Below are positions 49,097 through 61,924 of a stretch of 64,000 bases of DNA, one piece after another. A program made the position numbers and the translations under genes. Positions within the stretch are counted from its first letter, which is position 1, and the number at the start of each line of letters is the position of its first letter. The notes under the pieces were generated by a model. That model made no database searches, was not told the DNA's origin, and saw only the letters and a list, made by a program, of their open reading frames with translations. Location of the stretch: assembly GCA_022606135.1 (NCBI GenBank), contig JABYQN010000004.1:1302001-1366000 (forward strand). Reading direction: 5' to 3'. This DNA comes from Fomes fomentarius. Its lineage: Eukaryota; Basidiomycota; Agaricomycetes; Polyporales; Polyporaceae.

Positions 49097-50786
49097 ATGG
49101 AGTGCTCACTAGATCAACAACGTCCCCGGATCTTGTTGCGAGAGCTCCGAAGACGCACTAGACAAGTTCGTACGGCATCGTTCTATCTCGCGGTGGGACT
49201 GATTTTGACCCACTGCAGCCCAAGAGACACGATTCGCTCCCAAGTTTGCGCCTCGTGCCTGAGAACCGGCTCCTATACGTTTGCCAACGGTGCCAGTTCA
49301 CCAACGTTCTCTCCAAACTCTGCCCATGGTGCTTCTCCACGTGCGACACTGTGGCCGCGCTAGTCGCGGTCGTCCACCGTCGCCTCAGCTCTCCAAACCT
49401 CTTAAACGAGGCGCAGAAGATGCAGCTCGCCCGGATAGAAAAGGTCGCGTGCAGTACGCCTAGTGGCGGCGCGCACTTCCTTTTTATGGCGACGTCATCA
49501 GGCCCGCACCCTACGCGAGATCTCCCCGCCGGCGCTTCCCAGGTTCAGCCTGAAACAGAGACCGACAGGGACCATGTCCGCCGCAGGCATCGCAACGCGG
49601 TCCTCTACTCAGCGACAGACGTCGTTGCTACCGCGACCTCGGTAAGCATTGTCCTGATTGTGCGATCCCCATTGTTCCCCGCGTCTCTGACCTGGACATT
49701 GTTTCCTCTCCTCTTCTTCCTCGCACACGTCGCTCGCAGGACACGACCTTGCAGCCATTCCTGGATCAGATCGCTGCAGCGCAACAAGAGAATCGCGAAC
49801 GCGAGCGCAGATCTGTCTTCTCCGACTCGACCATCACGACCCCCACGCCTTCTGTACGAACGACACGCCCGGCATCGTCGCAAACTTTACGTTCGGTTTC
49901 GCCTCCAGCTTTACGTCCCACACTAGTCACGCCGCAAACCCCACGTACACCTACACCTGCGCGTACACGCATACGAATGTCCAGCCAAGATGTGGACCTG
50001 ACGCACACCAGTGAGCCTCGATCTTCTGCTGAGCTCTCTGCGCCCTCGTCCCCGTCCCTGAGTCCGACACCGTGCCTCCGCCGCAAACGTCGTATGTCTG
50101 TTCTGCGCCAGCGCTCATCCTGCTCTCTTCGCCGCCGCGCAACTACTTCGAGTACGGAATCATTCTGCCGAGAGGGCGCCATATCCCCATCATCGCCCCG
50201 TCCAAAGACTGCAACAAGTTTCACTTCCACATCGCCCCCTGGTTCACCGCCCAGAGCGAAGTCCCCAACGAGCATCCGCTTCAGCACCCCACTACCAGGT
50301 GCCATGCCCAAGGACAAGGATATTACCGGCAGCGCGAACAACATCCCGCTCGGACATCCCCAGCGGCCTCTGTATACGGCGATCCGAAAGAACATGTCTC
50401 GGCCCGGGAGCCCGAGTCCCCCACCCACTGGTGCGCGCCCGAACTTCGACGCTGCGTTCCAGACGCTTGTGTATGAACGCCAGACGCGCTCGCTCGACAT
50501 CCCAACGCCACGTTACGGCTCGCTGTCGCGCGCGTCGCAGCTGGCGATCTCGTCAGAGTACGCCCGTCCCGCGCTGTTCCCGATTGCGACTAGGAGCGGC
50601 CATGGCTTCTCTGTGAGCGGCGAGACGGAGCTCCGCATGGACCTTGCCCGAAGCCGGTCTGTCGATGGTGTCCCGTCGGACTTCGCGTTCCAGGAGGTTC
50701 GTCGCCAGGACCGGGACGCGTCCATGAAGACGAAGGTGAAGAACCTTGGGAAGACGATCAAGAGCTTCTTGCGTGTTAAAGTTTAA
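49097..50786 (+). CDS. zinc-ribbon protein with long disordered tail, unknown function
   Basis: Exon 1 starts MECSLDQQRPRILLRELRRR. A 53-nt intron (gttcgt ... ctgcag) leads in phase to PKRHDSLPSLRLVPENRLLY, then VCQRCQFTNVLSKLCPWCFS, two C-x2-C knuckles about 11 residues apart that look like a small zinc ribbon. NEAQKMQLARIEKVACST follows. A second intron (gtaagc ... cgctcgcag, about 49642-49739) leads to DTTLQPFLDQIAAAQQENRE and a long Ser/Thr/Pro/Arg-rich region. The tail has a conserved look: YTAIRKNMSRPGSPSPPPT, RPNFDAAFQTLVYERQTRSL, TELRMDLARSRSVDGVP and MKTKVKNLGKTIKSFLRVKV. I do not recognise a named family; a regulatory or scaffold role is only a guess. Confidence 0.68.
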
Positions 50787-53700
50787 TGGACTGCAGTTCT
50801 GGGCCTCTTCAGGGCTGCTAGCTTTCTTTGCAGCTTCCCGGTCGCGCTGGCATCGCGACTGTTTCGTGCCCGCTTCCAGGAATTGTAGACCGTTTACCGT
50901 AATCCCGTGCGTACCTTTTTTTCTCCGGTGTCTTGCCTGCACTGACTGATAGAGCGGCTCGATGCAGGGAATCATGCGCCTCACTCGCACCTTTGCATAT
51001 CTCCCATCCATCTTATTCCCCCATCGGTTGACTCCTGTCCCCATTGCATCCATCTCATCGCATTCATCCAACCATCTTCCATTCATCATCTGTCCAGCAC
51101 GCCTCACCCCACGCATTGATACCACATGCACATATGCTTTATGCCTCATACCCCATGCTCACGACCTCTCACGACTGCATTGCATGGACGATATGGATGT
51201 TTTCTGTTGTTGTCACTCTTCCCGAAGCTTTTTTGCTTTATCGATGACGTTACGCCTGTAATGGCACACGCTTTACAATGGCTTCTTTGAGGTTCTTGCT
51301 CGTCCTTGCTTCACCGATGCCCGCTTGTATGACACCTGCGTTTAATGGTTCTTCCTTGCCTAATGCTTGCTCCTCAGTGCTTGCTGAGCGACTTCTTGTT
51401 ATCATTTCTGTCGCATCAAGTTCTCGACGGTACACACGTATAATTGCTGATGGTCTAATGCTTCGTTCTATAACCCGCCACAGGCTCAGGTCCACTGAGC
51501 CAGTACAGCCTCTAGACTTGGAAATTAATATATTGCGCGCACGTAACGACCTAGTCTATAACTTGTATAGTCTCAATCCACGTGTCACATTTGACTACTG
51601 GTCACGCCTTTTCATCACATCTTCTTGCTAGAATTCGAAAGCGGGGGCCGGGGTTTGTAGGAATGATTATCAGATAAGATAGGATGGCACATGTGGATCG
51701 CCTAGATTATCATGAAGCCCGTTCAGAGCCTTCTCCGAAGCACCGAAGCAGTCTGGACTGCCACGCACGGTGTGCATGGCCAGTGCACAAGGGAAGGATC
51801 AACAGCAGATTTTTGTTCCTTTCCACATGCGACATTCAGGTCCGAATATCGCTTTCTGAGCTGAGGTTGGAGCTCAGCACCATGCCACTCAAGGTTGCAG
51901 GACAGGTTCGGGTTGCTGAAAGTAATATGCCTTGCTGCAAACTTCGTCCAGGTTCGACGGTTCAACATATAAAACCAAAAGCTCAAGGCGAAACCACTGT
52001 CTGGCTCGACGCTAAATATATTAGGGCAGAAATGCGGCAACCACTCCGCAACAACAATCACGAGTCGCCGCGAGTTGGGAAGCCCGGCGAAATGTACTGA
52101 TGGGTCATGCATTCATGGCCAATCCGTCCCTGATCGAGAGGTTCATGGAGCCAATTGGCTCTACAGTCCGACCGAGGCAGCAGACCAGGAAAGCGGCTCG
52201 ATTTACCGCTCAGCGGAGGTTAGACAAGGGGATTGGGCGGTGTTAGCGCAGAAGTGACGCAGCTCCGTTACTTTTTCTGTGTCACCGATACCCAGGGTCG
52301 CGCCTGTTTTCGTGAGCGCACCGCGTAGTACGTACGATAGATGACGGAACAGGTGTCGGCCTTATGCAAGCCCCACCGCAACAAGGGTCCATCCGTCAAA
52401 AAAACTGGTCATCGACGTCGACCGACGACGTCACGTATGTATTGATATTATGTGTCGTCGCGAGATCGTCGCAAGGGGGTCTGCAGGAACCTTGAGGTCC
52501 TGGTCAGTACCGTGCGATCGTGCCCTTTCGCGAAACATCTGCCAAGTGACAAGTCGATGCAACGCACCAAGCGCGCATAACTCCGACGAAGATGGTGCTC
52601 AGCTGCCAGCATGTTCAGGAACAGACGGGAGTTCACCAATGCGTAGACGAACCTTGAGTTAACACGAGAGGATGCAAGCGTTCCGTTGCATTCCGTGAGA
52701 AGACGGGTCTTAGACGACCGACGGACCACGCTGACCTGCACGCGCGAGGTGAGGCGCGCACAGCATCGTTGAATGAGCAGTGATGGTAGGGTATGACGCG
52801 ATGCAAGCCTTCAAATCGACGACGGGCTGACACATGCTAACCAGACAGCCGGTGGGATCGACGCCATGGGGCGGATCCACAGCGAATTTGATCTTGAATT
52901 TTGCTTGGAGATGTTCGTCAAAAATCCCTCAGATTCCCTGCATACCGAAGCATCAGTGTCCCTCGAGGCCATGCTCACTTGCCCATAATATGGTCCGCTC
53001 ATCGGAGCAGATAACGGTCGTCCTGCACTCCGAATGGCATGCTTCCTGGAAGTAATAGATGGAACCTGTTATATAATAGTGAGGTCTGTGGCACCGGGTA
53101 CACACGGTGTCCTTATGGAAAACAGCGAAGTTTGAGTGGACGTCTGAATCTACATTCTCAACCAATCCTTCTGCCAAAGTCATCTAAGTGGGTGTTTACA
53201 TGAGTCGGTGGCGTACTGCGCCCGCCGAAGAAGGATATGCAAGAATAGCGCTGATGCACATAGACTGGCCACGAGGGCATGGCGACAATCGGATCGCAAA
53301 ATTGCCGCAAAACATACTTCATATGGCAATTCAAGGCCACGATATACCATCATCTCGGGCTCTGGAAGGCTTATTAGAGGGATCCTAGTACAGGCTGCTG
53401 ACACAGCGACGCCCTGCTATTGAACATGTGTCGAATACTGCTGACGCTGCTCAACACAGTACACTCTTCAACGAAGTAGCCGGCGGCCTGTTCTTACAAA
53501 CATGAAACACCTCCCGGCCGCTGGCGGAACAGGTGGCGTGCTTGAACACGCAAAGGTAGGTATGTATTACAGGGGGCGGCGCGCAGAAATCGCTCGTATT
53601 TCTCGGAACAGCGCCTATTGAGATACAATTTGCGCAGACAGAAGTTGAACCGCTTCTAACACGCCGCGTGCAAATCTTCGGCAGATACTCGCGAGCCACA

Positions 53701-54067
53701 TGCATTCACGCCAGGCTGCACTGACCTCGACCGTCAGGGCGAGCTGCTGTATGGAGCTGCCCAGACAACCCTCTGGGCAATCCTGTGGGGAATGCTCTTG
53801 ATTGCCCGCAAACTTTAACCATGTGGGTCTATCGGTGGCCAAAGCGGCAAGTCCGCGAGCTCACTAGCGCCCACTCGTCGCGATGAACCTCCGATCTTCC
53901 GCACAGGACGTGGGTGCGACTTGCCTCAAAATGGATAATCACGAGGCTATGGTGCAAGGATCTGTTCAAGACGCTTATTCCCCAACGCGCGCAACCGCGC
54001 ACCGGGGACTTCTGGTTGGAAGCGGCGGTTTCGTACGACCATATGACGGGATGCAGCCCCGCAAATC
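50787..54067. other. 3.3 kb without a supportable gene
   Basis: Short frames at 51278-51631 (+), 51723-52112 (-) and 52811-53404 (-) have no recognisable motif, and overlapping frames are equally open. The composition is AT-richer than the flanking genes. No terminal repeats were found by eye, so a decayed mobile element is possible but not shown. Confidence 0.4.
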
Positions 54068-54076
54068 GTATAAATG
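54068..54076 (+). promoter_or_regulatory. TATA box of the small secreted protein gene
   Basis: gtataaatg lies about 105 bases upstream of the ATG at 54181. Confidence 0.55.
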
Positions 54077-54180
54077 GGTCGAGGGTGCGACGCTGCTGAA
54101 CCAGGTCAAGCCCTAACAAGCTCGCCCACAAGCTCAGCAGCACTCTAGCTCTTCGCAGCCCTCTGAACTTGCTTGTCGAG

Positions 54181-54541
54181 ATGCACTTCTCGACCTTCAT
54201 CACCGTCGCCGGCGTTGCGCTCTCCGCCGCTCTCGGCGTCGCCGCAGACCAGGTGCGCTTCTTCCTCTAATCACACTACGAGAGTACAGAGGACCAACCT
54301 TGGTTTGCAACAGCAGCAGCACATGACCACTATCTGGGTGCCCACTGCGACTGTCGTTGCAACGAACACCTACACCGCGACGCGGATTGAGCAGATCTGG
54401 ACGACCGTGCCCCCATACGAGTGGGAGACCACGTACCCGGTCGTTTTCACGCAGGTGCAGACGAAGACTCAGTACGAGCCCATCGTGACCTCTGTCCCTG
54501 GGCTTGAGCGTCGTCATGCTCGCGACTTCGAGGTGGCATGA
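54181..54541 (+). CDS. small secreted protein
   Basis: Exon 1 is a signal peptide, MHFSTFITVAGVALSAALGV, followed by AADQ. A 60-nt intron (gtgcgc ... ttgcaacag) leads in phase to QQHMTTIWVPTATVVATNTY, then TATRIEQIWTTVPPYEWET, TYPVVFTQVQTKTQYEPIVT and SVPGLERRHARDFEVA. The mature part is about 75 residues, rich in Thr, Val, Tyr and Trp in short T-x-W or T-x-Y steps, with no Cys. ERRHAR near the end could be a Kex2-type processing site. No known family; secretion is the only firm inference. Confidence 0.7.
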
Positions 54542-55361
54542 TCAGCCAGGTACGTTAGCGAAGTGTACAAGATTCGCGGACTTGACGGAACGCTAATGCT
54601 GCGCCTTGAATAGCTCATTACCTACACGGCTTATCCGTCACGACTTCGTTATGCTCGCTATGCTGTCACGAACAAATGTACTCACTGCTTTCTGTTGTAT
54701 TTCGCCTTGTACGGTATTGGGATGTAAAATTGGAGGGGTGGAAGGAATGCAGGGTCAGACGTTTGTGAGCCTTCAGAAAGTAAACATTCGGCACTTCCCA
54801 TCTCTCCAGTGACGTGTGTGCGTGGGCTCAGCTTCGAGCATTGTGCGGCACGGGCAATGGATATGACCGGACTTGGCTGGCTGCAGGTTCTTGCGAGATG
54901 AACGCAAGAGATGCATTCTGATGACAAGGTTACGTACTGGACATAGAGGCCGCATAGGGCCCACATCGACCGGTAGGAAAGATGAGCATCACGATATAGC
55001 GATGTAACTCACGAAGGACCGACTCGTGCTCAACTATGAGTCAAGCGGATATCCCAATCCATACTGCCCCCGTCCTTCTACAAGAGAACGTTCCCGATCG
55101 ATAGCCAGTTGTACGTATGCCCGTATTGCGGATCGGGAGAAGTGCCTCGACGCTGCACGCAAGCTCTGGGGGATTCATGACCAAGTCTTGTCGTGCCAAT
55201 GCGCAGCAACGAGGACGACGTGGACGAAGTCGAGCTGGGGGTAGTGGACGTCGGCAAGCAAGAGGCAGACGCTACGGAGCCCGATTCCGTTGTGTCCTCC
55301 GCGCACGTGAGAGCGCGACTTTTTGATCAGTCCCGAGTCAGAGGAGATGAAGTCAAGTCGC
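54542..55361. other. intergenic region before alanyl-tRNA synthetase
   Basis: No gene recognised. The final 40 bases run in frame into the AlaRS leader. Confidence 0.4.
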
Positions 55362-58300
55362 ATGCTCTTCAGAGCTGTGCGGCCTTTTCGTTATCGACGT
55401 TCATCTCCTCTCTCGTTCGCAAGGATGGCCTCCTCGACGTCCAACCCATGGCCCGCTGCCAGGGTCCGTGAGGAGTTCTTCAACTACTTCAAGTCTAAGG
55501 ACCATCCCTTCGTCCCGTCCTCGTCCACCATCCCCTATGACGATCCGACGCTCCTTTTCGCGAATGCTGGCATGAACCAGGTCCGTTGGTATATCACGAT
55601 CGTTGATTTCTAGTGATCCTGACGTATTACATAGTACAAGGCGATCTTCCTTGGCACGGTCGATCCCCAGTCGGAGCTCGCGCGACTCAAACGTGCATTT
55701 AACAGCCAGAAGTGTATCCGTGCGGGAGGAAAGCACAATGGTGAGTGTACAGCATGTCTGTTCATGAGATCGGGATGAAAATCAATCGGACGCAGACCTG
55801 GAGGATGTCGGGAAGGACTCGTATCATCATACATTCTTCGAGATGCTGGGTAACTGGTCGTTTGGAGACTACTTCAAGGTGAGCAGACGCGTCTTGTCCT
55901 CCAGCTATGCTCCTAACGTCGCGTCCATCCAGAAAGAGGCGGTTTTATACTCATGGGAACTGCTCACTGTGGTATACAAGCTCCCGAAGGACCAGCTCTA
56001 CGTGACCTACTTCGAGGGGGACCCCAAGAATGGTCTGGAGCCTGATCTGGAAGCGAAGCAGTATTGGGGGGATGTCGGTGTGTCTGAGGACCACATCATC
56101 CCTGGCAATGCCAAGGACAACTTCTGGGGTGTGTCTTCTCCATTCATCTCATGCACGAGATTCTCAGCCATTCACAGAGATGGGTGCTACCGGCCCATGT
56201 GGACCATGCAGGTGATTGACCGTGCTATCGCGCGTATTCACGGGCGTACAAACCGCATTAACATATCCCGCAGTGAGATCCACTTCGACCGGATAGGTGG
56301 CAGGAATGCCGCACATCTCGTGAACCAGGACGACCCCGACGTGCTCGAGATTTGGAACAACGTCTTCATCCAATTCAACCGTGAAGAGGATGGCTCGCTT
56401 AAGTCTCTCCCTGCGAAGCACGTTGATACCGGTATGGGTTTCGAGCGCCTTGTCTCGGTGGTCCAGAACAAGCGGTCCAACTACGATACCGACGTCTTCG
56501 AGCCGCTGTTCAAGAGTATCCAAGAGCTCACCGGTGTCCGTCCATACTCGGGCAAGTTCGGCGACGAGGACGAGAACGGTATCGACACTGCGTACCGTGT
56601 CATCGCTGACCATGTTCGTACCCTCACATTTGCGCTCAGCGATGGTGGTGTACCGAATAACGTCGGCCGCGGTTACGTCCTCAGGCGAATTCTGCGCAGA
56701 GGTGCGCGTTTCGCGAGGAAAAAGCTGGGCGTGCCGATTGGATCGTTCTTCTCGTCCCTGGTCCCTGTTGTCATCGAGCAGATGGTATGCGGTATTTACT
56801 TTCTTGACAATTCAATCTCCTCTCAATTATAAGTTTCCATATAGGGCTCGGTTTTCCCTGAGATAACCCAGAAGTACGACGACATCAAGGAAATCCTCGA
56901 CGAGGAGGAAGAGTCCTTCTCACGCACCCTCGATCGGGGCGAGAAGCTCTTCGAGCAATACGCGAAGAGGGCGCTCGATGCTGGTCAGAAAGAGCTTTCC
57001 GGCAAGGACGTCTGGAGGTTGTACGACACGTACGGCTTCCCGGTCGACCTAACACGGCTGATGGCGGAAGAGCTTGGCTTGAGCGTCAATGAGGCCGAGT
57101 TCGATGCTGCACAAGCTGCGTCGAAGGAGGCTAGCAAGGCGGGTGTGAAGAAGGGCACCGGAGAGGTCGTTGCGCTGGACGTGCACGACATCGCTGCCCT
57201 CGAGAAGAACTCTGCTGTGCCGAAGACGGATGACTCCGCGAAGTTCCGTGAGTAGAACAATCGTTGAGTACTGTGGCTTGTTAATGTGTTTGGCGCTTCT
57301 CCAGAGCAAGGCAACATCACCGCGAAGGTCGTCGCGATTTACTCCAAGAAGGCTTTCGTACGATCAACCGAGGAGATCCCCGAAGATTCAACCTTTGGTC
57401 TCCTCCTTGACCGCACGAGCTTCTATGCAGAGTCGGGTGGCCAGGAGTACGACACGGGTAGCATCATCATCGACGGCGTCGCCGAGTTCGAAGTCACGAA
57501 CGTCCAGGTTTACAATGGCTATGTGCTCCACATCGGTCACGTCAAGTATGGCAAGCTTCAAGTAGGCGATGAGATCGTCTCGTCGTACGATGAGGTTTGT
57601 CTCTTGAAGCTACATGCGCGATTACTTCGATTCACTACTGGTTACAGCTTCGCCGTTGGCCACTCCGCAACAACCACACCGCTACGCACATCCTCAATTA
57701 TTCCCTACGCGAGGTCCTTGGCGATCACATCGACCAGAAGGGCTCTCTCGTCGCACCCACCAAGCTCCGTTTCGATTTCTCGCACAAAGCCCAGGTGTCG
57801 CCCACCGAGTTGACGAAGATCGAGTCAATCAGTCAGGACTGGGTCAGGAGAAACGTCCGAGTGTTCGGTAAAGAGGTCCCGCTGCACGTTGCGCAGAAGA
57901 TCTACAGCCTCCGTGCCGTCTTCGGCGAGTCATATCCGGACCCAGTGCGCGTCGTCGCTCTGGAGCACGACGTGGATGACATCGCGAAGGACCTCGAGAA
58001 CCCGAAATGGCGCAAGACGAGCATCGAGTTGTGCGGTGGAACGTGAGACTTCGGTGACGTCGTTGGGTTGTGTGAGGATACTGACTGTAGACTGGGGTTC
58101 TAGACACGTTGCGCGGACAGGAGAGATCAAGGACTTCATTGTCACGGAAGAGTCCGGCATCGCGAAGGGCATCCGCCGAGTTGTGGCTGTCACGGGTCAT
58201 GAAGCCGCAGAAGCACGGCGGGTCGGCGAGGAGCTTACCACGAGACTGAACCGTATTGAGACCTTGGGCGACGCCGAGAAGGACGCCGCACTGAAGGCTT

Positions 58301-58992
58301 ACACAGTGGTGCGTATCCTGCTGATCATGCATCAACTCCATGCACTGACGTCACATATCCAGCAACTTGGCCAGACAGACATATCGCTGCTCAAGAAGAA
58401 CGAACTTCGCGATCGCCTTGCGGTTATCCGGAAGTCATTCGAGAAGTACCTGAGGGATAAAGAGGCGGCTGCTAACAAGGCTGTGAGCTTCCATTCGCTG
58501 ACTAGTTCCGTGGGGTAATAGCTCACACCACTCTTCTCTCATCTTGACCTGAAAGGCCGGGGATGCTCTGCAGCAGTTTTTCAAGGAAAAGCCCGAAGAG
58601 CCCGCCTACTTCGCCATCCTCGACGTGAACGCCAACGCGAAGGTCCTCCAGGGCGTCGTCCTCCAGGCCAAGAAGCTCGGAAAGTCCATCTATATCTTCA
58701 GTGCAGACGCCGAGGGTACCAAGGTCGCACATGTGAACGCCGTCTCTGAAGATGCAAAGGCGAAAGGGCTCGATGGGCGCGAGTGGGCGTCGGCAGTGAC
58801 CGCGATTCTTGGCGGCAAGGTGCGTTCACAGCCCAAATCTTCACGAACGTTCTGCTGGCGGCTGACCTACGTGGTGTCTGACAGGCTGGCGGCAAGCCAG
58901 ATGGTGCTCAAGGCGTCGGGACAGAGGTGGCGAAGGTGCAAGATGCGCTGGAGGCCGCGCGGAAATTCTTCGTGTCGAAGACGTCCAGCTGA
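55362..58992 (+). CDS. ALA1: alanyl-tRNA synthetase, cytosolic and probably mitochondrial
   Basis: Class II synthetase charging tRNA-Ala, with an editing site that removes Ser and Gly. The cytosolic start is ATG 55425 ([20 protein letters not shown]). An in-frame ATG at 55362 adds [20 protein letters not shown] plus one Arg, an Arg-rich acid-free leader typical of mitochondrial targeting. Catalytic domain: [63 protein letters not shown], then [20 protein letters not shown]. Editing domain: HTATH followed by CGGTH, both metal-binding pairs intact, the second split by an intron at about 58045-58105. The C-terminal domain has [20 protein letters not shown] and ends [11 protein letters not shown]. 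About twelve exons join in frame; about 960 residues matches the family. Confidence 0.95.
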
Positions 58993-60090
58993 GCTGCTGT
59001 GGCCCGAGGACGAATGGTCGCGTGTGCACGCGTATGGGCGGCCTATAGCAGTATTCACGTAAATCTGTACAGTACGGGGCTTCTAGACAGTGGAAACTAG
59101 ACTCTACATTTCATTCATCCGCATCTGCGCTGATGCGAGGCGCGGGTGACTGGCTCAGTACGTACTGATATCTCATCTGCATTGATCTCTCTGACATGGA
59201 TTGCCTGGACTTCCATTTCGTTTGTTTGCCATGTCAGAGATCCCGATGTCTCGAATGTTCGCTGTACGTATCTCACAGTCGCTCCGACTACGTGTGGGGC
59301 GCCTTGTGACCGGACGAGCGTTTTCTCGGCCAGAGAAGTTAGCCTTTTGGCATTTGGTCTTTCCGCCGATGTTCTGCGACATCCCTCGCGCCGTTGGGGC
59401 CGGCATGGCTATGCTTCTGCAGCGTCCTACGACGTAAACTGGGAGCCACAGTGCCCAATGATGAAGATCTCCTCAATGTTACCTAGCGCTTTACGTCTTT
59501 GAACGCTAGCCGGGGTTGACTCGTCTCACACCACGATGGCTTCCCGCGACGGTGAACTACCTGCTTCCCAATTGAAGTGCCGGCCAGCTCGAGGGCAGAT
59601 CAACCCAGGATCAAGCTGAGGCTAACGCCGTTGGGCTATGATCACACACTCTTCGCATCTGGCAAGCATCAATCGCCATTGGGCCTCAACGAATCGATTT
59701 ACATCGATCCCCAAGACATTTCTACACTCCTGACTATTAGCCGTGATATCAGTTGACAGATGATAACAAGTTTACGTTTAAACACGGACCTTCCTGCGCG
59801 AAGGTCAGGATCTAAGTCGCCAACGTGAGAGCGCCATGGAGCCTGCATGGAGCTCACTCATAGGACTATCTGCGCCGCACATCCCTCTGTGAGTCGCTCC
59901 CTTGGCTTCCAGGTGATCGCGGCTGACGCTGGGTCTAGAGGCCGCAGGAATCACTGACAGGTTTCCAGATCTTCCTTAGAGTCAGCCCCCTGGGCGCGTT
60001 GGCACTGGAAGATAAAGACGGCGCCAAGATGTTCCCCCTGAGTCCTTCATCCTCCCCTCTACCCGTTGTCTCTCCTCTGTCACGCCCGGG
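58993..60090. other. 1.1 kb intergenic region, no gene recognised
   Basis: It holds the three-prime flank of AlaRS and the upstream region of the MFS transporter. Reading frames are short and without motif. Confidence 0.45.
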
Positions 60091-61924
60091 ATGCACAACG
60101 TGCAGGATGACTACAGCCAGTTCCCCGATGAGGAGACCGCTCTGCTGGCGCCGGAGCGCAAGGCACTCAAGACCCGGACTCCACTGCCGAGACTGCAAAT
60201 TTCCATTCTCTTGATCATTTCGCTCGCCGAACCGATCACGTCCAACTGCATATACCCATTCATCAACCAGGTGTGCACATCCATACGTATATTGCCGTGC
60301 CATGCGCTCAATGTGAACCGACAGCTTGTCAGTGAACTCGGCATCACCGGAGGGGACGAGACAAAAGTCGGGTACTATGCAGGATTGATCGTGCGTTCTT
60401 CTTGTTTTCCTTTTTCGGCGTTCTCTAACATCCTCTCAGGAGTCTCTGTTTTTCACAACGGAGGCCATGTTCATTCTGCAGTGGTCCCGAGTGTCCGACC
60501 GGATTGGTCGTAAGCCCGTCCTGCTCACGGGTCTCGCCGGCTTATGCATATCCATGCTATGCTTCGGGCTCTCTAAGACATTCACAACGCTGGTAGTAAG
60601 GTGAGTTACATAGTATGTATTGGAAGGTCGTGCTCAAACATGCCGTCGTGGTGGTGAATTGTAGCCGCTGCATCGTGGGGATGCTAAACGGGAACATCGG
60701 CGTCATCAAGAGTATGATGGCAGGTAAGTTCATTTGAATCAGTGCTAGAATAAAGTGACCAATGACGAGGGCGAAGATCTCACCGACTCTACGAATATGG
60801 CGCAGGGATTCGCCATGATGCCAGTTATGTGGTCAGTGGGCGGCACGATAGGGTACGTCTATCGATCCTCTCGACAGTGTCACACTGAACTGTGCCTTGC
60901 AGACCTCTGATTGGTGGACAGTTGGCCAAGCCGCATGATAGATGGCCCAACCTTTTCTCGAGCTCTTTTTGGCTGTACTATCCTTATTTCCTTCCTTGCG
61001 CCGCCTCGGCGGCTTTCTCTGCAGTGATTTTCTGTGTTGCTGCAGCATTTCTGCGCGAGGTATGTCCCTGTGTGTTACCTCGTGGGCTACTCCTGCTTGG
61101 CTCACGCGATACCCTCAGACCGTTCCAAAGGTGCCTCGAAGACCGAAGCTGGTGAGGTTCGCCAGCGACGAGACCCTAGTCGACGAACCTTGCCACGACA
61201 CTCCGGCTGATATTCCAGTTCGAGCGTTGCTCACCTATCCTGTGGTCTGGTCTGTCGCCAACTACGCTGCACTTGCCTTGCTTGAAATATCATACCGCGC
61301 TCTCCAGCCTCTATTCTTCTCGACTCCCATACAGCTCGGCGGTCTCGGTCTCCCCCCTTCGACCATCGGAATCATTCTTGGCTTATTCGGAGTCATGGAT
61401 GGCGTCTTCCAAGCTCTTTTCTTCGCCAAGCTCATCGATCGCTGGGGCATAAAGCGTATATTCCTCTTAGGAATGTCGATGTTCGTGCCGATTTTCCTCT
61501 TGTTCCCGATCATGAACCTTCTGGCGCGCGCTGGCGGGATGACCTCTGCTGTCTGGTCCCTGGTGATACTGCAGCTCGCGTTGGGAGTGATAATGGATAT
61601 GGCTTACGGTATGCCTCAGTATCTCCCTCCTTATGAAGCTAGCATTCAACGAACATGTCAGGAACCGTCTTCATCTACGTCACGGGCGCAGCTCCCAACA
61701 AGGGATCAATCGGCGCGACCAACGGCATCGCGCAACTCGCGGTGTCTGTCATTCGTGCAATGGGGCCCGCGGGGGCGACCTCGATCTTCGCCCTGTCTGT
61801 TGAACATAACTGGCTCCATGGCTATGGCGTGTACGCTATCTATATTGGACTGTCGTGTCTGCTGATGCTGGTCGGGCTCCCGTTACCCTACCATGGATGG
61901 ACGAGCGAAGTCTCGGCAAAATGA
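60091..61924 (+). CDS. major facilitator superfamily transporter (ZIFL / DHA1-like)
   Basis: Twelve-helix secondary transporter, probably a proton antiporter. Start MHNVQDDYSQFPDEETALLA, then PLPRLQISILLIISLAEPIT and NCIYPFINQ (TM1). The loop 2-3 signature is WSRVSDRIGRKPVLLTGLAG, a clear MFS motif A. RCIVGMLNGNIGVIKSMMAE and GGTIGPLIGGQLAKP are motif-C-like in TM5. LPCAASAAFSAVIFCVAAAF ends the first half. The central loop has VPRRPKLVRFASDETLVDE. The second half runs from VWSVANYAALALLEISYRAL through RWGIKRIFLLGMSMFVPIFL to YVTGAAPNKGSIGATNGIAQ and ends GWTSEVSAK. The pattern is like fungal proteins related to plant zinc-induced facilitators; substrate unknown. About eight exons, in frame throughout. 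Confidence 0.9.

Noticed and set aside
52811..53404. Transposase fragments on the minus strand
   Set aside because: The frames (for example the stretch around CSDERTILWASEHG) recalled a transposase for a moment, but no catalytic motif series or terminal repeats support it.
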